A stretch of 64,000 bases of DNA from Armigeres subalbatus (taxonomy: Eukaryota > Arthropoda > Insecta > Diptera > Culicidae). Where the stretch lies: the NCBI RefSeq assembly GCF_024139115.2, contig NC_085141.1, forward strand, positions 69,605,481 to 69,669,480, in the 5' to 3' direction. Below the pieces are notes generated by a model, which saw only the letters and a program-made list of their open reading frames with translations, was not told where the DNA came from and ran no database searches. Both the position numbers and the translations under genes were made by a program. Positions 21,651 through 32,092 of this stretch are shown piece after piece. Position 1 is the first letter of the stretch. Every line of letters begins with the position of its first letter.

Positions 21651-21843
21651 TGGATTAGGATGTAGCGCTTCGCAATATTTTGTAAAATGAGTGTTATTGT
21701 TTGGCAATTGAATGCACAAATGTGATTAAATGTTTTTGAGCGTGTATCAAGCTGTCAAAAATGTTAAACTTTACATCACAGTGTTCGGTGAATTTTGTCG
21801 AGTTACTCGTGAAAGTGAATTATCCGTGAAACGAGATATTAAA

Positions 21844-23960
21844 ATGGCAGTATCGATTACTTCAGGTATTTTGGACAAATAGATTTATGGAGGAATTGAA
21901 ATATTTTGCTTTCTTACATTAAGTAGATTTTTTTTATTTGTTTTAGTTGAGATAGATAAACGAAATCTATTCTCTTTGTGGGTTGAAGAAAAAGGAAATC
22001 GAACAGTGAAAATTCGAAAAGTTTTATTTTACCTACTCCAGTCTTATGGATTGGATTCAGATATGCCTTCTGTTGTTACTTCCGGATTTGAGAAACGTGT
22101 AAAGCATATTTGTATATATTTTGAAAAGCTTTGGAAAATTGAAGGTCGCTCAAAGCAAAAGGTTTTTACCCATTATGCCAATTACTTTAGAAAACCCTTT
22201 AAACTTTCCGAAAACATTCTTTCACTATCGAAAACTAAAAGTGTTGGTCGGAACATAGTTCCTTTCGAAGTTTGCAGCAAAGCAACAAAAAGAAAAAAAA
22301 TGCTGATATCTGGAAGAGCTGCCAACTGATGAACTTGCATTTGCTACTCAAATGAAGTTAAGAGAGCTTAATCAAAGGGATGCGGCAGAATTGCTCAAAG
22401 AAGCAACGGAAACTACACCATCACGAGCAACTAAGATAAGAGTTTCCTGGATCAAATCGAAGCTCTCATTGTTGATGGTGATTTGTCTGTTGCGCAGTAC
22501 ACCAAAATTCAATGTGGGGCCAAAAAGCGAAACGCTAATATATATCCGCCGTATAAACGTGTACTCGCTGCTAAAAAAAAGCTGCTATCCGGCAGATGAA
22601 TTTGTGAAAATTTCCGAAACAGAAATCGATATCGGTCTGCAGAAATTGCTGGATTTAACTTCTGAGCGAATAGTCGACGTAAGCGAGAAGAAGCTGATCA
22701 ACTTTACAGATGCAGAACTTTTGGACATAGTGATGACAGTGAAGTACGGGATGGATGGTAGTACCGGTAATGCCGAATACAATCAGGCTTTTGAGAATGA
22801 TAATGGAACTAAAAGCGACATGAGCATTTTTAGGTCATCACTTGTTCCAATAAAAGCAATGTCTAAACAAAACATTTTATTTCAAAATCCTCGTCCATCA
22901 TTTGCAGACCGATACATATACAAATGGCCGCTGAATCAGCTAAACTTATAGCTTGCGAAAAGGAGTATCTGGCCTCCCAAAACAAGAAACTGCAACCGAC
23001 GAGATTAGTTAAGAATGGTCGCGAAATTCGTATTAAATACGAAATGCTGCTCACCATGGTAGATGGTAAGGTCTGCTCGGCGTTGACAGAAACGACATCA
23101 TCCGCAAGATGCTATATATGCAAAGCAACCCCGACACAAATGAATGATATATCTAAACTTCAAACACTACAGGTTGATGAAAAATCGTTTGAATTTGGAT
23201 TAAGCACCCTCCATGCCTGGATCAGATTTTTTGAATATTTTCTTAAGGTATCCTATCGGCTTGAAGTCAAAAAGTGGGCGCCTCGAGGTGAAGCGAGAAA
23301 ATCGATGCTTGAGCGAAAGAAAATGATCCAGAGACGTTTTAAATTGGAGCTAGGATTACACGTTGACAAACCACGTGCTGGGGGAAGTGGTACGTCCAAT
23401 ACGGGAAACGTGGTGCGTAAACTTTTCGAAAATGCCCAACAAGTTGCTGAGATCACCGGACTAATCCTTTTTGCCATCCAGCGTTGCGGCACGATTTTGC
23501 AGGTCATGGCATCAGGTCGTGAAGTAGATTCAGTTGCTTTTGGATGTTATTATGAAACTACAGCCCAATTACTGATTCGGCTGTACCAATGGTATTATCT
23601 TCCGGCTAGCGTACACAAAATACTGTTCCATGGATCCGCAGTCATGGAGCACTTTCTAGTTCCGATAGGACAACTTTCAGAGGAAGCCCAAGAAGCCAAA
23701 AATAAGGAATGGAAGCGGTGATTATTTCAATTTTGATTATTTATTTCTCGAAACATTTATTTTACAATTAACAGATATCGAGAACAACACACCAGGAAAA
23801 CTTCGCGAATAAGTGCAAATGAGGATCTGATTCACTGGCTGCTGGTTTCGTCCGATCCAGTTATTGCAGAGGTTGGATGGCCAAACAACATATGAAAGCG
23901 TTTTCGGAAAATGCAAAATCTTTACTTGTAGATGCCAATAGCGAAGATAAAGACTACTAA
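21844..23960 (+). pseudogene. Transib transposase (RAG1-like), frameshifted
   Basis: The transposase would cut the transposon ends and join them to new DNA by DDE chemistry; it is the family from which RAG1 is thought to derive. Proposed exon 1 is 21844-21865 (MAVSITS), followed by an 81-bp GT..AG intron (21866-21946). Exon 2 runs 21947-23717. A 57-bp intron (23718-23774) then splits an Arg codon, and exon 3 runs from 23775 to a stop at 23893 or, after one shift, 23958-23960. Acidic residues: D in KYGMDGST (22754), D in MVDGKV (23062), E in EEAQEAKNKE (23692). Other landmarks are CYIC, GGSGTSNTGNVVRKLFEN, LPASVHKILFHG, and HTRKTSRISANEDLIHWLL across the last splice. Frameshifts near 22300 and 22915 (an extra TA) break exon 2, so it is probably inactive. 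Confidence 0.85.
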
Positions 23961-24169
23961 ACAAATAAAACAAATACATTATTTTTGAATTTGAAATTTA
24001 TAAAAATGGCGTATTTTCTGCATTTTGCCTTTCTTGTACACTAAATACTCTTTAAACAAGCTTCTTAAAGTAGAATCATTATTTTGTTTTTCTACTGCTT
24101 GAGAAATAATAACTTTTAAAACATGTCTTTTAATAATAAAACTGTTTTTTTAGAAAATTTTACGGTGCA

Positions 24170-24813
24170 CTATCTTTTATTACAAAATTTTGAAAAGTTT
24201 AGGAATTTATAGAGGAAGATTGAAATCTACATGATACAGGTGTAATTTCGTGTAAACATAAGATTCAATCACTAGACAAAAGTAGAAGAATAGTTGTTTC
24301 TGAATCCTAAAAAGTTGTGTGCGCCATTTTGCACCGGAACAGGTTATATGTTTTCTGAACACCCCTAGAAAAAACACATTTTTCTTAAAAACTTTTAATC
24401 TGTAAGAGATAGCTCTTCGCAATTTCCACAAAACGTGTATTTTTGTTTGGCAAACAACTTTGTAGAAGGTTGAAAAAGTCTCTGGAAGTTATAATAAAAA
24501 ATGTGATTTTAGAGATCTTCCATTGAAAAAGTCACATAATTCTTAAAGTATAATAGTTGGATATGGGGTGTCTTTGGCAATGTGGCTTAAAATACTATCC
24601 GCTAAAGCTTTCCCGAAGACACTTTTTATCTGGATTTGGAAGAAAAATATTTTTTTTATCTCACTTTTAGGTGAATTAATCACATCACAGATTTTCTTTA
24701 AAAAAAAGTATATTTTCATATCTAACGTTTTTCCCATACAAACTATAGCGAAAAAAACATCAGAAAATATGCCATTAAAAAAGCGCACGAAATCGACAAA
24801 AAGCAACACTGTG
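24170..24813 (-). repeat. Transib right terminal inverted repeat
   Basis: Reverse complement of the left end; closes with CACTGTG at 24807-24813. The first 31 terminal bases agree exactly with the left repeat; further in there are scattered substitutions and small indels. Confidence 0.9.
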
Positions 24814-24831
24814 GGTGCTTAGAGTTGGGAC

Positions 24832-25697
24832 CAGGGGTGCGAATTCTCAATCTCAGTGACTGAAATTTGTTGGATATTGATACCATTCCCTCTTCACACT
24901 CACTTCCTAGCAGTGAAAACTGAAAATGGTTAGCAGCAACAATCAAAGATAAAGTAAACAAATGACCTCTCTTCTCATTGCACACGCAGCCCGCACTGAC
25001 AGTCTATTCAGTTCACTCGCTGCTGTGTGAATGCGACGGCCCTATATAAATGCATGGGTGAATACTATCACTTGAAAGACAATGATAGGAAATTTGTGCC
25101 GAATGATCATCAGCTTCAGCCCGCTGTTGGCAAACCGAGTTTGCTAAGCTACTCCTGCTTTGTCGTTCTTTCTTACTGAAAGGCACCGTCATAGGCAAAG
25201 AGAAGCAGAGAAAAATACAAAACAAAAGAATCACACTCAGCAGGCATTGTTGATAAATTGCACCACTGGTTGGGACACAAGCAGTACTGGAAAAGGTCGT
25301 GATCGTCATAAGACAGAGAGCAAAGCGCCTTTTTCTATTTCAGGCGACCAAATGAAAGAATCGTGGGTACTTTGATCAATTTCGCATGAAAGGCAGTCAT
25401 GAAAGGATGTTGTGCTTTATTTTAAAATTTAAATTTCTAAGTTATTTTAATAGATACATGCGAAAAATAGTGACTAGTCGATAAATTAATCATACTTCTT
25501 TAATTCACCGAGTTGAAAGTGAAAATAAACACAAAAATAAAGCAGATATTGCACACTTTCATGACCTGTCACGGAACAAATATTTTTCGAGATTTTGTAG
25601 CATGCCATTCATCCTTCGCGTTTCAATAGAATTTGAAAGGGCAGATATGTAAACATCGCGTGACATCTCTTATTGAAAATGAGAAATTCCAGTACTG
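24832..25697. mobile_element. 866-bp non-autonomous element in the R1 zinc knuckle
   Basis: The R1 zinc knuckle reads C-YR-C-LELG-H-KSYN-C only if 24832-25697 is removed together with one copy of GAC (24829-24831 and 25698-25700). The ends are imperfectly inverted: CAGGGGTGCGAATTCTCA at the left, CAGTACTGGAATTTCTCA at the right. The duplication is 3 bp, or 4 bp (GGAC) if the end is placed one base inward. It has no transposase. The ends begin with CAG, but the short duplication argues against hAT (8 bp); the superfamily is left open. Confidence 0.7.
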
Positions 25698-25700
25698 GAC

Positions 25701-25870
25701 ACAAGTCCTACAACTGTAAGGGCCCAGATCGTAGCAACCTGTGTCGTCGTTGTGGTGAGGAAGGGCACAAGGCGCATGAATGTGATAAGGCACCATAGTG
25801 CCTTATCTGCGCCAGCAAAAAGCAAGCCTGTAACCACGTTGTGGGTGGGTCTTCATGCCCCATCGGAGAG
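25701..25870 (+). pseudogene. R1-A Gag zinc knuckles
   Basis: Continuation of ORF1 after the two DNA transposons. Three CCHC nucleic-acid-binding knuckles are visible. The first is completed across the insertions (CYRCLELG + HKSYNC). The second is CRRCGEEGHKAHEC at about 25738-25780. The third is CLICASKKQACNHVVGGSSC, ending about 25858. A stop (TAG at 25797) lies just before the third knuckle. Confidence 0.8.
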
Positions 25871-25884
25871 AAAAATTAGAATAA

Positions 25885-27132
25885 ACCGTGCAAGTAACAC
25901 AGCTGAATCTTAACTACTGTGCAACTGCCCAGCAGCTGTTGTGGCAGTCGATCTCGGTGTCGAGGGCTGATGTCGCCTGATGTCCTGTCCGACCCGTACA
26001 ACGTCCCTGTCGATAACGGCAATGGGGTGGCGGACGGGTCTAGGATGGCGGCTATTTGCACGACGGGACGGTACCCGATCCAAGAGGCGGTATACTCCTC
26101 TGCTGAGGGTGTCGCGATAGCTAAGATCAATGGTGTGTTCTATTGTAGCTGTTATGCCAAGGTGGCCATTAGAACAGTTTAACCAGATGATAGATATGCT
26201 ATCGTAAGCCGGTCGTCATAGCAGGAGATTTTAACGCTTGGGCAGTGAAGTGGGGCAGTCGCTGAACCAATTGAAGGGGTCAAACGTTAGTAGAGACGCT
26301 AGCGAAGCCTGACGCAGTGCTAGTCAATGATGGTTCCGCTAGCACGTTCAGAAAGAACGGGGTCGAGTCATGGATTGACGTAACGTCTGGCACCAGACTT
26401 GGACTGGAGGGTGGACGAAGGTTACCACCATAGTGATCAGCAGTTCGCTTTAAGATCAACTATGGCGTGCATCATTCGAGGTCCGAGGATTCCTGTCAGG
26501 TACGGGGGTGGAGAACCAATCACTTCGACAGCGAAGTTTTCACCGCGGCCCTGGGACTGGAAGCCAACACTGAAGGTCTAAGCGGGGATGCGCTGGTAGC
26601 TGTCCTATCACGTGCGTGTGACGCCACCATGCCGAGGAAAGCCCTGCCGAGAAATGGCAGACGGCCTGTATACTGGTGGAGTCCCGAGATTGCGGCCCTT
26701 CGATCAACCTGCCTCAAGGCTAGACGAAGGATGCAACGTGCCGGCACTGAGGATGAAAGAGCGGACCGCCGCGAAGTGTTTCGAGCTGCGAAACTGGCCT
26801 TTAATAAGGGCCATCAAGAGTAGTAAAAGAGCGGGTTTCGAAAACCTATGCGAAGGAGCCAACGTGAATCCGTGTGGTGACGCCTAAAGGATAGTGATTG
26901 CCAAGAGCTCTTCGCCCTCCGAACGGTCCCCGGATAGGTTGACGAGGATTATCGATGTACTCTTCCCGTCCCGTCTCTGCAACCGCTGCACCGCAAGGCA
27001 ATATGGGTGCGGCCGAAATGGTGGTTCCGGTGACGAACGACGAGTTACTCGCGGTGACCAAATCCCTGGTAACGAACAAAGCTCCTGATGGGCCTGATGG
27101 AGTTTCGAACAACGCTATCAGAGCAGCAATCA
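25885..27132 (+). pseudogene. R1-A ORF2: endonuclease and start of RT
   Basis: ORF2 of an R1-clade LINE. The start VQVTQLNLNYC (about 25886) is the usual R1 endonuclease N terminus. Further blocks are AIAKINGVFYCSCY (about 26117), VIAGDFNAWAVKWG (about 26215, catalytic region), ESWIDVTSGTRL (about 26366), the linker ALVAVLSRACDATMPRKALP (about 26597), WWSPEIAALRSTCLKARRRM, and the reverse transcriptase entry block LVTNKAPDGPDGVSNNAI (about 27067). Multiple stops and frameshifts are present, so it is inactive. The wording is close to the R1-B element on the minus strand. Confidence 0.85.
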
Positions 27133-27294
27133 CTTTCTTCTTCTTCTTCTTCTTCTTCTTCTCCTTCTTCTTCTTCTTCTTCTTCTTCTTCTTCTTCTTC
27201 TTCTTCTTCTTCAATGGCTCTACATTCCAACTGGAACTTGGCCTGCTTTTCAACTTTCAACTTGGCCTGCTTTCAACTTTTCAACAAACCCAAT
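27133..27294 (-). mobile_element. SINE fragment with (GAA)n tail
   Basis: 162-bp insertion flanked by exact 9-bp duplications CAGCAATCA (27124-27132 and 27295-27303). On the minus strand it ends in a (GAA)n run of about 80 bp. Its body (GGCCAAGTTCCAGTTGGAAT) resembles the 3' part of Feilai-type mosquito SINEs. It is 5' truncated, with no tRNA head. Excising it rejoins the R1 frame as RAAIIANPNMF. Confidence 0.85.
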
Positions 27295-27360
27295 CAGCAA
27301 TCATAGCGAACCCAAACATGTTCACGCTAGCTATGCAGAGTTGCCTTGATGAGTGTACTT
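27295..27360 (+). pseudogene. R1-A RT remainder
   Basis: Short continuation after the SINE: IIANPNMFTLAMQSCLDECT matches DLFRSCLQSCLDEGNFP of the R1-B reverse transcriptase. R1-A similarity stops here. Confidence 0.7.
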
Positions 27361-27461
27361 AGCAGTACCAATAATCTAACTGAGTGTTTATTTCAAATTT
27401 GTTGATCTCATAGGGCTTTGGAGCTAATGGGAGTTATTCGGAATCATTTCACAAAGTAAGA

Positions 27462-28330
27462 ATTTATTTTATTTTTTATTTTATTTTATTGTACATGGTC
27501 TTCAACTTGTAAATTGCACAGACTGATTGTTTGACTTAATCCTATTTTTAAAAACTAATTTGGTAACATTAAAGTCGAAAAAACAACACACTTCGTTGAA
27601 TAGTCTGCAGCATAAGTCCAATGGATTATTTTGACCGTAGTGTGTGCGGTGACCACGGATCCATAACAGTTGACGATTCCTGAGTTGACGAGACGGTACA
27701 TGAAATCGAACGTTCTCCAGGATGTAACGGCAGTCGATGTTGCACGTTATGACGTCGAAAATAAACATCCTCTGAAGCATCACTCGACGGTCTGCCAATG
27801 GTTGTAAGTCAATCAAAGCACAACGATTTCGGTATGGAGGCAGGTTTGATGGATCGTTCCAAGAAGCGGCGCAAGGCGTAGTCGATGAAGCGTTTTTGTA
27901 TTCTTTCGATGAGTTCAATGTTCAACGGAATGATACGGAGCCTACATTTGCACTCCATACTCTACTATACTCCGAATTAATGCACAATATAATGATTTGA
28001 AAGCATGGACATCATCGAACTGTGTTGTATTCCGCCGTAAGAATCCAAGCATAGCATTGGCCTTAGCAATGGTAACTGATAAATGTTCCGTAAAACGAAG
28101 CTTACTGTCGAGAACGATTCCAAGGTCTTTGATCGATGTAACCCTCTGAAGCGCTGTGTGATTCAGACAATAGTCATAGGTTATAGAAGATCGGCAACGA
28201 GTGAATGTTATGGCTTTGCATTTAGTGGGTTCATCTGCATACCATTGATCTTGCACCAGTTTGCAACATTCACAATATCAGTATGTAAAGCACAGCAGTC
28301 TACGAGCGATTTTATGATTCCGAAAAGAAG
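27462..28330 (-). pseudogene. CR1/Jockey-group LINE, 3' part
   Basis: 5'-truncated LINE on the minus strand. It starts near 28330 in the late reverse transcriptase (NVANWCKINGMQMNPLNAK), then SIKDLGIVLDSKLRFTEHL (about 28120) and LYCALIRSIVEYGVQM (to 27945). After a frame change comes the C-terminal region in 27918-27502 (YRNRCALIDLQPLADRR, VPSRQLRNRQLL, HRTHYGQNNPL, FDFNVTKLVFKNR). The element ends in an AATAAAATAAA-type tail at 27462-27490. The same block order is seen at 40680-41332, so both belong to one LINE group. Confidence 0.8.
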
Positions 28331-30055
28331 CGATTTATAATTCCGAAAAGAAGGAAGATAACCATAGGTTGGTTGTCCAGTAGTGATGGCAGAGACATTG
28401 ATTTCTTGAATATGGTGAGAAAAACCAATTTTCGAAGCGTAATATCATTTTTTGTAGACCTTTCTCTAGCTACGTACCTTTTTCGTACCAAAGTCTTTCG
28501 GCATATTTGAGACTATATGCCAGCATATTGCGTCACGTGATTGACAATAACTTGAAGCCGCTAGGAGCATACATGTATAAAATTACGTTTTCCCATACTA
28601 ATTTCCATATAAATTTAAAACGCAATGTGGAACGCAAGGACGCAACCATTCGAGCCCATATTTTGCACAGTTGATGGGGTCCCAAACGATTCAGAAAAAC
28701 CTTGATCTCCCTTGATCGGATGTAGTTTAAGTTTTTCCAAACGACTGCTACCCACTCTAATATTTAAATTCTAGAATAATAAAAATAAGCATTTACAAAT
28801 CCTCCATGCATGCCGTATCTGAAGAACGATTACAATAGAGAAAAACAGAACTGCACAAAAACAAGCCATTTGCCCGAATGCTGATGCCATAAGAACAACT
28901 AAGAACAGTATTCGTCAACAGAAACCCATCTCACACGCCATGCGCTTATGAGCAAATCGGACCACTATCCTTTGTCAGTGAAAAGATATGAGTTTCCACG
29001 CTGATACTTTTCCCTTCCATTCCAATTGGAAGTTTGGCAGAGAAGGAAGGTCGTTCGATTTATATTGTCGCCAGAATTTCTCCCCACTAGCTTGAAAAAT
29101 AGAAAAATATGTATAATTCACTATGCCTGCCGAGTTCTAACCAAACTATCAAATCTATTCTTTCGCCTCTAATTCTAACATGGATAACCACCTACCCACA
29201 TCTAATTTTGAAAACGAAATATCGGTAACAAATAGCTCTTATGATGATAGTTTTCATTCTCGTTTTAGAATCACTTTCGTTGTTCAACTTTTTGACTGCA
29301 AGCACCATTCCACCGTAAAATTTCCCATTCCACATCGTCTCACAATGAGCCACATTAGCTTCTCGCACGTCCCATCGCTAGATTAACGATAACTCATGAA
29401 GCACCTTTCGGTTGGCCTTATGTTTGAATAAACTCTTGCCTTTGCACACCTTCCTCCGTAGCACAGCTCAACAACTTAATACCATTATCTCTTCCAGCCG
29501 AGCGCTTCACCGGGCTGATTTCCCACGTCCGCACGCCGGAGAAAATTAGGTACCTTCCGCCGTTGCTTGGTCTGCTATTATAGGTACGATCTCTGCCTGC
29601 AGCTCGTTTGTTTGATTATGTAACCTGATATGGCGTATAATCGAAGGAAAATCGATAAAAGTAGCAACCCCCTGGTGAACATCCACATCCCTTCGGGAGC
29701 AGCCTCGAAAATCGCTGCCAACAAGCTTCCGCTCGCTGCTCGACTTCTGCCTTCGCTGAGCTGCCCCCATCATATCGCTGAAAGCGTGCATCGAGTTCGT
29801 TCCACATTTTACACGCTGTGTTGTCGATTGCTTTTGGGCGTCGGTGTGGTGGTGGTAGATTTTCCGTCCGCTCGTCTTGCATAATAGTTCCTCATGATGT
29901 AGTTTTTTCTCGCTCATTTTTTTTTCGAGATCGTATGTACCCATCAACATCATGTAGTTGGAACACCAGAGTCGGAATCAGAAAGACATCCAGAGGAAAT
30001 CAATCTAATGAAAACGAATAACCGTGGAAATATAAGCATTAGCATTAAGCAATTC
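28331..30055. other. No recognised gene
   Basis: Moderate-complexity DNA. Open frames up to 135 codons (29953-29546 minus) show no domain and overlap frames of similar length on the other strand, so I do not call them. Confidence 0.45.
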
Positions 30056-30059
30056 GCAC

Positions 30060-30345
30060 AAATTCGTAGATGGAAGGCTCTGAGCTTTAAAGCTGAGAGT
30101 AGCGAGTTCGATCTCCAATCCGTACGAGGGGATCTATCTGGATAGGAAGCTTCCTATCTCTCGAGCTTGCAATCAATAATTAAAAAAACAATTCTAACAA
30201 ATCGGGACTTATCTCCGCTTCTTTGTTGGCTCATCTCCATTTGAGGATGGAGAGATACGGTCTCGAACCATGTATTGTGGCGTCAAATTGTTTATTCAGT
30301 CTTATCTGTTTAGATGTAAACTAAATAAATGAATAAAAAAAATAA
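30060..30345 (+). mobile_element. tRNA-type SINE with RTE-like 3' tail
   Basis: The head has a pol III box B-like GAGTTCGATCTCC (30104-30116) and a possible box A at about 30067-30078. The last 93 bp (30243-30335: GAGGATGGAGAGATACGGTC through CTGTTTAGATGTAAACTAAA) match the 3' end of the RTE element at 62378-62470 with about ten differences. An AATAAATGAATAAAAAAAATA tail follows. A shared 3' end is how SINEs borrow a LINE reverse transcriptase. Confidence 0.7.
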
Positions 30346-31350
30346 TGAACAAGTAACATAGGTACTCGTGAGTTATTCGTGTTTCAGACGGTGCACGCGT
30401 GCAACACTTTTAGATCACATACGAATCACTCTCAAACCACAAGTCAGAGATGCAGTTTGATTGCATAAAAGCACAATTATTTCATTTGCGATTCAGGGTA
30501 ATTTCAGTCACTAATTATTGTCAAACATACAAGCCGCATTAAGTAGTTCCTTAATTGGTGTTGCCCCAATTGACCATGCCATTTCAAGTCCTACGAATTT
30601 CATTGCAACTCTAACCATGCCCCAGCTTTTAATAGCACATGGAGATAGCGCCGGCCCTCGGATTATATACTCTTTGCTATTCATTCATCGGTAATCAGCC
30701 GACCGGCAACTGTGGAGCTAGATGGGGAGAGGCTTTTCGGCTCGCTCGTTGTGAATCAGGCCAAACTTCCATTTAATTTCCTGACATAAACTTACGTACC
30801 TACATGCAGTGCAGGGCTTCTCTCGGCTCGAAAACAAGCATCCATGTGGGCCGGAAACCAAAGGGCCCCGGGCTGAGGGAAATTGACGAAAACAGCTGTC
30901 TGCTACTTGACTGCAATGAAGTGGCTTTTCTGACCGGTTGTTGAGTCCGGATGTGATGAACGTTGATGAGGTGTGTGTGTGTTTCGACTATGGGCTTATC
31001 TCGTCCTTTGTGTGTACACCAGAGAAAATACTCATTCAGAGCATTGCAGCAGGGCTTTTTTTTGCTGCTTGTGATTTTACGGTTGTTTTCAAACTCGAAT
31101 GAGCTTGTCTGATTTCATTTTTCATGTGGTTATTTTAGCTTTCGTATAGAATACGTTATGTTATTTGAGATACTTTAAATAAATTTATCCAATGGACATA
31201 ATTTTGCCCACTACCTACTTCTAACTTTTTAACCACTACTGTTTACTTCCTTAATTGGTTTACGATTTTCTACATCTATTGGCAGTAATTTTTAAATGTG
31301 CATCTAGTTGGATATTTGCGATTGACATGGGGTAAATCACTACTTGGGTA
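30346..31350. other. No recognised gene
   Basis: Mixed-composition DNA with no transposon motif and no long open frame. It may be one of the few unique-sequence stretches of the window. Confidence 0.45.
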
Positions 31351-32092
31351 CATCCCAAGCAGCACAACTTGTTTCACTACTGACCATTTCACTGTGTTGC
31401 AACTATTCGGAAAGAAACAATCTTTGCGTATGTGCCATCAAATATAACTCTCTTGCAATCTAAAAAACACAACAGGTGGAGCCTACGGAAACATCCTTCG
31501 ATAGCAGTAAAATTGCAATAATATTCCAAAATGCTACAGCGGAAAAAAAATAAATATATAAAACTGAATTCGATTTATGGATCTTGTGATTGATAGTCCT
31601 TCACTCTACCACAGCACCATTCAACACTTTGAAGGGACTATATGTTGACTCACCATAAAAAACCATACGATTATGAAGTTTTGTACTCAGGGTTTCTGTT
31701 ACTTGATTGCACCATCACTGGAAAAAAAATGTGAGTTGTCAAAACGTTGAACGATGCTAAATTAAACATAAAGACACACTCAACTTATCTGCAACTTTAT
31801 TTAAACAAACAAATAAATTTTGAAAGACGCATTGAAGTAACATGGTAAAAAATATGCAACTTTATGATTTGGTTCCATGTTGGAAACATAAAGTGTAGCA
31901 TTCTTTGGTTGTTTGTTCCCATATGTCAAACACGTACTGCATTGCAATTTTAATGAAACATTGATCACAATCCGAACGTTTTTGACATCTTGATGCAACT
32001 TTTTTGTGCTTTGATGTTTTTCCAATGCCTTTAATGCAACTGAATAGAAACAAGGTGCATTTTGGAAGATGCTGCGTGTGCTACTTGGGATG
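31351..32092. mobile_element. Possible TIR element, 742 bp
   Basis: The ends are inverted: CATCCCAAGCAGCACA at 31351 and, on the other strand from 32092, CATCCCAAGTAGCACA (15 of 16). No target duplication is certain and no transposase is encoded. The interior has further weak inverted similarity. Confidence 0.45.

Larger units (their letters stand above)
21001..24813 (+). mobile_element. Transib-type DNA transposon with CACAGTG ends
   Basis: 3813-bp element. Both ends read inward as CACAGTGTTGCTTTTTGTCG and stay inverted-repetitive for about 640 bp (21001-21650 and 24170-24813). The flanks are GGTG on the left (20997-21000) and GGTGC on the right (24814-24818). The empty site would be ..TATCGGTGCTTAGAG.., which restores the R1 zinc knuckle. 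The duplication is therefore 4 bp, or 5 bp with one base lost; Transib elements normally make 5-bp G+C-rich duplications. The centre encodes a transposase with Transib/RAG1 motifs. Confidence 0.9.
16041..27360 (+). mobile_element. R1-clade retrotransposon R1-A with four insertions
   Basis: A single R1-clade LINE can be followed through four younger insertions. Its own parts are: 5' untranslated region 16041-16595, gag-like ORF1 16596-16641 plus 19784-21000 plus 24818-24831 plus 25701-25870, endonuclease and start of the reverse transcriptase 25885-27132, and a last piece 27295-27360. The insertions are RTE (16642-19768), Transib (21001-24813), an 866-bp element (24832-25697) and a SINE (27133-27294). 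Removing each insertion together with one copy of its target duplication rejoins the R1 reading frame at its junction, which strongly supports the boundaries. The 3' half of the reverse transcriptase is missing after 27360. Confidence 0.85.

Noticed and set aside
26846..27306. Poly-lysine, poly-serine or poly-glutamate proteins
   Set aside because: They are the six-frame translations of the (TTC)n tail of a SINE.
29546..29953. 135-codon minus-strand frame
   Set aside because: No domain, and equally long frames exist on the other strand; likely chance.
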